This document shows positions 59,823-64,000 of a stretch of DNA of 64,000 nucleotides, piece by piece (within the stretch, counting starts at the first letter, position 1; each line of letters begins with the position of its first letter). The notes below the pieces were generated by a model. The model did no database searches, was not told where the DNA came from, and saw only the letters and a program-made list of their open reading frames with translations. The stretch comes from JAWXCE01 sp033764775 (lineage in GTDB: Bacteria; Pseudomonadota; Alphaproteobacteria; Rhizobiales; Rhodomicrobiaceae): contig JANRIQ010000030.1 of assembly GCA_033764775.1 (NCBI GenBank), positions 1-64,000 on the forward strand, in the 5' to 3' direction. Position numbers and translations under genes: made by a program.

Positions 59823-60496
59823 GATTTTGTCTCCGCAATAAAGACTCCCAGCAGCGACAAAAGTTCTGAGAAATCCGCGGCGACCGCGGATGCGCCGGCC
59901 GCCGCCAGCGCTTCGGGTGGATGGTAGCCCCAGGCCACGCCGACAGCCGCCACGCCCGCCGCGCGGGCCATGTGGATGTCATAGGTGGAATCGCCCACCA
60001 TTACGGCCTCGCTTGGCGCAGCGCCCGTCTCCGCCAGCGCGTTCATCACCATGCCGGGATGCGGCTTGGAGGGAGCGTCGTCGGCGGTTTGAATGCTTGT
60101 GAACAGGGCGCTGAGGCCCTCGCGCTCGAGCAGCGCGCGCACGCCGCGCTGGGATTTCCCCGTGGCGATGGCGAGCAGCGCGCCGTGCCCGGCGATTGCG
60201 CGGAGAGCGGCTTTTGCGCCGGGGAACAGCGGCTCGGCGAAATCGGGCGTGCGTCTGAGCGCTTGGAACGCCGCGCGATAGCCGCTCGCGAGCGCCTCCT
60301 GCGCGGCCGGCGTCTCATCAGGCGCAAGCATGCGCATGCATTCGAGCGGCGACAGGCCGATGGTGCGAATCGCGGCCTCCCGCGGCGCCGGCGGCAGGCC
60401 TGCGGCCTCGAAAGCGGTCGCCATGGCGCGCACGATCATGTGCTGTCCGTCGGCCAGCGTGCCGTCGCAATCGAATATCACGAGGCGCGGCGTCAT
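59819..60496 (-). CDS. HAD-superfamily hydrolase (phosphoglycolate phosphatase-like)
   Basis: 225 aa from ATG 60496. The HAD motifs are complete: motif 1 VIFDCDGTLADG, motif 2 LLAIATGKSQRGV, motif 3 Lys in APSKPHPGM, and motif 4 VMVGDSTYDIHMARAAG. A cap domain of about 65 residues follows motif 1, as in phosphoglycolate phosphatase. Substrate not fixed. Starts inside the small membrane protein gene (ATGA overlap). Confidence 0.92.
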   Translation of the reverse strand: MTPRLVIFDCDGTLADGQHMIVRAMATAFEAAGLPPAPREAAIRTIGLSPLECMRMLAPDETPAAQEALASGYRAAFQALRRTPDFAEPLFPGAKAALRAIAGHGALLAIATGKSQRGVRALLEREGLSALFTSIQTADDAPSKPHPGMVMNALAETGAAPSEAVMVGDSTYDIHMARAAGVAAVGVAWGYHPPEALAAAGASAVAADFSELLSLLGVFIAETKS

Positions 60497-60729
60497 GGCT
60501 CGGAGCGGCGATCTTCCAGGCGGGCGATGCGTGCGTCCATGCGGGCGACCAACGCCTCCAGATTGGCGTTCAACCGCCGGGTCTCGGTCAGGTGCGCCTC
60601 CAGATACTCGCTGTTGGTCATCTGACCTCGCTTCAACATGCCGCCCCGCCACATGAAGAAGAACCAGACCGCCAGGAGAAGCAGCAGAGGAAACCAGCTT
60701 ATGGCGATGCTCAGCAAATCGTCGTTCAT
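60493..60729 (-). CDS. Small membrane protein with C-terminal coiled coil
   Basis: 78 aa. One membrane helix at about 10-26 (ISWFPLLLLLAVWFFFMW) and a helical, charged tail (LTETRRLNANLEALVARMDARIARLED) that looks like a short coiled coil. It overlaps rluC and the HAD gene by 4 bp on each side, so translation is coupled. The N-terminal helix and tail resemble small proteins linked to FtsH/YajC-like envelope functions, but no family is claimed. Confidence 0.7.
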   Translation of the reverse strand: MNDDLLSIAISWFPLLLLLAVWFFFMWRGGMLKRGQMTNSEYLEAHLTETRRLNANLEALVARMDARIARLEDRRSEP

Positions 60730-61706
60730 TCCTCGCCCTCGCGGTTGTCGCCCTCATTGAAACCAAATGCGGCGAATGTGGCGCGCATATGCTCCGGCAG
60801 CGGCGCCGTCACGTCCATGCGCCCTTTGCGCGGATGGTGGAAAATCAGCCGGCGCGCGTGCAGATGCAGCCGATTGGCGACGCCGACGGGCGTGCTTTTG
60901 TCGCCGCCGTACTTGTTGTCGCCGAGGATGGGCGTTCCCAGCACATCCATATGGGCGCGCAACTGGTGCTGGCGACCGGTGACGGGAGTGAGCGAGGCCC
61001 AGGCGTGGGAGAGCGTGCGATCCACGACGCTGTAGTGCGTGACGGCGGATTGCGCCTCGTTCTGCTCGCCCGGTTCCGCCTTGCGCACGCGGTCGCCGTC
61101 CGGCCCGGCCGTTTTGACCAGCGCGGCCTCGACTTTGCCTTGCGGCGGGGCGGGAACGCCGACGAGCACCGCCCAATAGATTTTCTTGAGCGACCGCGTC
61201 TGAAACATGCGGCCGAGCTTGGCCGCCATGTCGCGGCTTTTGGCGACGAGGAGAACGCCCGAGGTGTCGCGGTCGAGCCGGTGCGCGAGGCGCGGGCGTT
61301 CACCGCCGAACCGGTCCGCCATGCCGGCGAGCAGGCCGTCGATGTGGCGCGCGGCTTTCGTGCCGCCCTGCACGGCCACGCCTGGCGGCTTGTTGAGGAT
61401 GAACAGATGCTCGTCCTCGTACAGGATCATGCGTTCGATGAACTCGCGATCGCCCTTCGAAACGCCAAGCGGCGCCTTGAGACTCGGCCCCTCGAAATCC
61501 GCCAGGTTGGGCACGCGCACCTCCTGCCCCGCCTCCAGCCTGTCGCCCGGCTTGGCGCGACGACCATTCACCCGCACTTGGCCGGTGCGCAGCAATTTCT
61601 GCAGCACGCCGAAGGGAAGGTTCGGGAAACGGCCCTTCAGCCATTTGTCGAGGCGCAGGCCGTCCTCGGCTTGCGCCACCGCCCGCGGTTTCCCGCTCAC
61701 GGCCAC
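60726..61706 (-). CDS. rluC: RluC/RluD-type rRNA pseudouridine synthase
   Basis: 326 aa. An S4 RNA-binding domain (about 15-75: RLDKWLKGRFPNLPF, RTGQVRVNGRRAKPGDRL) precedes the catalytic domain. The conserved motif AHRLDRDTSGVLLVAKS holds catalytic D145. VTGRQHQLRAHM and GDNKYGG follow. It makes pseudouridine in 23S rRNA, with RluC (positions 955, 2504, 2580) the likeliest. The start overlaps the crcB end by 10 bp. Confidence 0.93.
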   Translation of the reverse strand: MAVSGKPRAVAQAEDGLRLDKWLKGRFPNLPFGVLQKLLRTGQVRVNGRRAKPGDRLEAGQEVRVPNLADFEGPSLKAPLGVSKGDREFIERMILYEDEHLFILNKPPGVAVQGGTKAARHIDGLLAGMADRFGGERPRLAHRLDRDTSGVLLVAKSRDMAAKLGRMFQTRSLKKIYWAVLVGVPAPPQGKVEAALVKTAGPDGDRVRKAEPGEQNEAQSAVTHYSVVDRTLSHAWASLTPVTGRQHQLRAHMDVLGTPILGDNKYGGDKSTPVGVANRLHLHARRLIFHHPRKGRMDVTAPLPEHMRATFAAFGFNEGDNREGEE

Positions 61707-62074
61707 AGCGACCGGCCGAGAGCCAGACCTCCATAAATCGCAATGAGCGAGGCGAGAACGGACGCGAGCACGTAGAGATGCGCCGCGCCGGCGGCCTCGC
61801 GGCTCATGAGCACGGTGTAATCCAGCGCGAACGCGGAGAATGTGGTGAAGCCACCGAGAACGCCTGTCGCGAAAAACACCGCCGCCTCGCGCGAGCCGCC
61901 CTTGCGGGCGATGGCCTCAACCACAAGCCCCATGGCGAAACACCCGACCACATTCACCAGAAGCGTTCCAACAGGAAAAGCGCCGCCGAACGCTTTCGCC
62001 GTTGCGGTCACGAGCATGAAACGGGCGGCCGAACCGATCGCGCCGCCAAGCGCCGCCAGCGCGATGAGCGTCAC
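61697..62074 (-). CDS. crcB: Fluoride exporter FluC (CrcB)
   Basis: 125 aa with four membrane helices, the Fluc fluoride channel. Marks: GGAIGSAARFMLVTA, PVGTLLVNVVGCFAMGL with the conserved Asn, TGVLGGFTTFSAFALD with the pore Phe residues, and a C-terminal helix. It exports fluoride. No fluoride riboswitch was seen; it lies in the middle of an operon, 13 bp after the 81 aa gene. Confidence 0.95.
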   Translation of the reverse strand: MTLIALAALGGAIGSAARFMLVTATAKAFGGAFPVGTLLVNVVGCFAMGLVVEAIARKGGSREAAVFFATGVLGGFTTFSAFALDYTVLMSREAAGAAHLYVLASVLASLIAIYGGLALGRSLWP

Positions 62075-62087
62075 GCCGCCGCCCCGC

Positions 62088-62333
62088 TCATGCGTCGGCC
62101 TTGATGACCTTGTGCTTCAGGGCGCCGCCAACCGCGCTGCCGACAAAAGCGCCGACGATCGCGCAGACGAGCGCCGTGCCCACATTCACCGCCAGCGTGA
62201 CGAAGGCGTGGTCGTCTGGGTTTGTGAAGGTGAACATGTTGAGCACATATGGCTCGATGACCGCGCCGCCGCCGAGAAACATGCCGAGCAGCCCGAACAG
62301 GGTGAAACCGAGCACGCCGAAAATCGCTCTCAT
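62088..62333 (-). CDS. Small two-helix membrane protein coupled to a Tae4-like amidase
   Basis: 81 aa with two hydrophobic segments, about 4-23 (FGVLGFTLFGLLGMFLGG) and 45-70 (LAVNVGTALVCAIVGAFVGSAVGG), and a basic tail (KHKVIKADA). Its ATG shares one base with the amidase stop (TGATG), so the two are co-translated. It may be an immunity protein, a holin-like partner or unrelated; it does not look like the soluble periplasmic Tai4 family. Confidence 0.7.
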   Translation of the reverse strand: MRAIFGVLGFTLFGLLGMFLGGGAVIEPYVLNMFTFTNPDDHAFVTLAVNVGTALVCAIVGAFVGSAVGGALKHKVIKADA

Positions 62334-62836
62334 CAGCGAACCTCCCAGAACCAGATTTCACGCGAGCGGTCATAGCCGCCCAGCCAGTAGAACCACGGCA
62401 GCAGAATTTTGGCCGATGTGCGCCAGCCGTTCCACAGGTCGATGTGGTCGCCCGAGGCGCTCGCCCGCGTCTCGCCCTTTCGCGTCCAGTAATCCTTGAA
62501 GTAGATGATGCCGGTCCGCCCGCCGATGGCGTTGGGGAAATCGCTTGTCTGCTCCGGAACGGTGTAGCGCTGGGCGGGCGAGATGCCCTCGACGCTCGCG
62601 CCGTTGAGCGCGTCGGCCAGTTCCTGCGCCCGCAAATAGTGCATGTCCTCCGGCGGATGCGTGCCGCATGTCACGATGCGGCGGATCTGCGCGGGCAGCA
62701 CGCCCGATTTCTGCAGGCAAATGCCCATGCGGATGGCGCATTGATTTTCATGCGTGGGCAAGCCCAGCGTGCGGCATGGGAGCTGATTGTCGAGATTGGT
62801 CGGGTGATTGGCCCAAAGGGTTGAAAAACGCACCAT
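62333..62836 (-). CDS. Tae4-like peptidoglycan amidase
   Basis: 167 aa papain-like amidase of the Tae4 family, T6SS effectors that cut the D-Glu-mDAP bond. The nucleophile is C33 in NQCAIRMG, preceded by LPCRTLGLP, and the His is H131 in GDHIDLWNG. The N-terminus FSTLWANHP is also family-like. Length is normal (about 160). GAGGGACGG precedes ATG 62836; no signal peptide. No type VI secretion genes are in the window. It begins the operon that continues into crcB-rluC, and a strong terminator separates it from the omp gene. Confidence 0.88.
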   Translation of the reverse strand: MVRFSTLWANHPTNLDNQLPCRTLGLPTHENQCAIRMGICLQKSGVLPAQIRRIVTCGTHPPEDMHYLRAQELADALNGASVEGISPAQRYTVPEQTSDFPNAIGGRTGIIYFKDYWTRKGETRASASGDHIDLWNGWRTSAKILLPWFYWLGGYDRSREIWFWEVR

Positions 62837-62857
62837 CGTCCGCCGTCCCTCAAACTC

Positions 62858-62887
62858 AAAAAACGCGCGGGCCGCATCGCCGCCCGC
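62858..62887 (-). terminator. Intrinsic terminator after the omp gene
   Basis: On the minus strand GCGGGC-(9 bases)-GCCCGC (62887-62867) forms a perfect 6-bp stem, and after three bases there is a run of six T (62863-62858). It ends omp transcription about 70 bp after its stop, before the Tae4-like gene. Confidence 0.75.
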
Positions 62888-62956
62888 TCTCGATGCTGCG
62901 CCTATAGCATACGGCGTCAGGCGGCAAAAGCGGGATGGATGAAGCCTTGCAGCGAA

Positions 62957-63784
62957 TTATGGATTGAGCCGGTAGCTGAAGCCGACGGTGATCGTATCCA
63001 CCGTCGTGGAAATGTCCGAGTCGGTTTTCAGGTTCGAGGCGCATGTCGCAGCCCAGTTATAGCCCGAGCACGGAAACGAATAGGTCCCCGCATAGCTCGT
63101 CGAGATGTCGCCGAAGTCGAAATGCTGATACTGGGCTTTCAGCGAGAAGGACGAGGTGAGCGCGTATTCAAGACCGAACCCGGCCGTCCACCCGAACAGC
63201 GTGTCGCCGTTGCCGAACTTGAAGGTCGAAGGGCCGGTTTGCCCATTGCAGTCCCCAGTCGTCACGCAGTTGGCGCCCTCGTAAAGAAAGTTGAAGTCCG
63301 CGTCGACGACAGCCGCCCCACCTTTAATAAAAAACAGCATTCTGTCTGTCGCGTAGCCCAGGCGCGCGGTGAGCGCACCGTAAAGATCAGCGGATGTGGA
63401 GTATGTGGCGCTGATGTCGTTCATCGGATTTTGAGGGCCGGGCGGGTGTGGAAGTTCGGCCGTTTTCTTGCCCGAGAGATCGAGAAAGCCAGCCTCCGCC
63501 TCCAAGCCGTAAAGAAACGCGCCGAGCTGCACGTTGTAGCCCAGATGGGCGGCCGCCACGAAGCCGGAGCCGCTGAAGCTGTTGGTCGCCCGCGGGTCGC
63601 CGTTGTAGTCGAACACGTCGACCACGTCCCAGTCGCCCGTTCCCCCGCCGAGCGCGAGGCCGCCATAAACGCCTTCCCAGGTGGTCGGCGGCGGCGCATA
63701 AGGCTCCGGCGCATCCTTCAGCGAGCCGGCCTCTGCAAAGCCGATAAACGCCACGCACGCGATCACGCTTACACTGCAACGCAT
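62957..63784 (-). CDS. Outer-membrane beta-barrel protein, Omp25/31-like
   Basis: 275 aa from ATG 63784. A signal peptide (SVSVIACVAFIGFAEA) is followed by a barrel with alternating hydrophobic strands: GVYGGLALGGGTGDW, SGFVAAAHLGYNVQLGAFLYGLEAE, FGWTAGFGLEYALTSSFSLKAQY and the C-terminal ITVGFSYRLNP, which ends near the usual terminal aromatic pattern. An external loop holds Cys pairs (GANCVTTGDCNGQTG). These porin-like proteins are common in Hyphomicrobiales and anchor to peptidoglycan or act as surface antigens. Confidence 0.88.
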   Translation of the reverse strand: MRCSVSVIACVAFIGFAEAGSLKDAPEPYAPPPTTWEGVYGGLALGGGTGDWDVVDVFDYNGDPRATNSFSGSGFVAAAHLGYNVQLGAFLYGLEAEAGFLDLSGKKTAELPHPPGPQNPMNDISATYSTSADLYGALTARLGYATDRMLFFIKGGAAVVDADFNFLYEGANCVTTGDCNGQTGPSTFKFGNGDTLFGWTAGFGLEYALTSSFSLKAQYQHFDFGDISTSYAGTYSFPCSGYNWAATCASNLKTDSDISTTVDTITVGFSYRLNP

Positions 63785-63955
63785 GACACGCCCTACCCCC
63801 AAACGCTGTCGTCTTCCCCCAAATTTTGATTAAAACTTAAATCAAACACGCGCAACCCGCCATGCCGGCGTCGCAAAATCTTCACACTGTCGCCCAAATG
63901 GCACTGTGGAGAGCGGGGATTGCGGGGAAACGATCAGCGGCGCCGGGGTCGCGCG
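63785..63955. other. Intergenic region without recognised features
   Basis: About 170 bp upstream of the omp gene, with AT-rich patches (ttttgattaaaacttaaatc) that may hold its promoter. Nothing else recognised. Confidence 0.5.
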
Positions 63956-64000
63956 TCAACTCTGGCTTTTGCGGCGGCGCAGCTCCGCCCAATGGGCGAG
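63956..64000 (-). CDS. 3' end of a minus-strand gene cut by the window edge
   Basis: The last 15 codons read on the minus strand as LAHWAELRRRKSQS followed by TGA at 63958-63956. The basic tail is gene-like, but too short to identify. Confidence 0.35.
   Translation of the reverse strand, partial: LAHWAELRRRKSQS

Noticed and set aside
61690..62090. Fluoride riboswitch before crcB
   Set aside because: crcB is internal to an operon and starts 13 bp after the preceding gene, leaving no room for the riboswitch.
1..64000. CRISPR array, insertion sequence or prophage genes
   Set aside because: No regularly spaced repeats, transposase or phage structural genes were seen.

Overview
The window is a GC-rich, gene-dense chromosomal segment of an alphaproteobacterium, most likely Hyphomicrobiales (Rhizobiales). 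Supporting signs are a GAAC-N7-GAAC LexA box in front of lexA, a class I lysyl-tRNA synthetase, a short coenzyme B12-dependent ribonucleotide reductase, a ppx-rlmE pair, a crcB-rluC-HAD-ATP12 run and many ATGA start/stop overlaps. The genus cannot be fixed from the sequence.

Layout. 1-6.2 kb: the 3' part of a TPR protein, then trpG-trpD-trpC-moaC-moeA. 6.2-10.1 kb: lexA, nrdJ and a PdeM-like phosphoesterase that has lost metal ligands. 10.4-16.1 kb: small conserved proteins, the lysK-DUF952-pyrD operon, a TerB-like gene, and an ArsR regulator divergent from an Old Yellow Enzyme. 16-23 kb: an orphan solute-binding protein, an XagB-like glycosyltransferase, and a two-gene module (337 aa unknown plus a 1010 aa double-ATPase with a HerA-type motor). 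23-27.4 kb: peroxidase, DUF502, exported MsrB-MsrA, CorC. 27.5-31.3 kb: a cynABDS-type cyanate uptake and cyanase operon with a near-consensus sigma-54 promoter. 31.4-44.5 kb: ribA, cytochrome b561, small secreted proteins, rlmE, ppx, an M15-like protein lacking two zinc ligands, MHYT, rhodanese-YdcF-ICL-like operon, SH3 protein, secreted coiled-coil protein, polysaccharide deacetylase.

44.8-49.7 kb is an unusual signalling cluster: a 756 aa membrane/coiled-coil protein, a Ras/Rab-like small GTPase, a PAS histidine kinase and a FixJ/LuxR-type response regulator; the last three are joined by ATGA overlaps. A tRNA-Leu(GAG) follows. 50-54 kb is accessory in character: lipB, three head-to-tail sulfotransferase paralogues, a FitA/VapC-type toxin-antitoxin pair and a GIY-YIG/DUF4357 protein. 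54-59 kb: pccB, a caspase-like protease, and a cyclic-nucleotide-binding/CPBP membrane protease fusion. 59-64 kb: a seven-gene minus-strand run beginning with a Tae4-like amidase coupled to a two-helix membrane protein and continuing into crcB-rluC-HAD-ATP12; an outer-membrane beta-barrel gene precedes it.

Best candidates for an undescribed system are the GTPase/two-component cluster (44762-49734) and the HerA-type double ATPase pair (18931-22995). The Tae4-like/membrane-protein pair (62088-62836) is third. All functional statements rest on reading motifs by eye; no database search was run.
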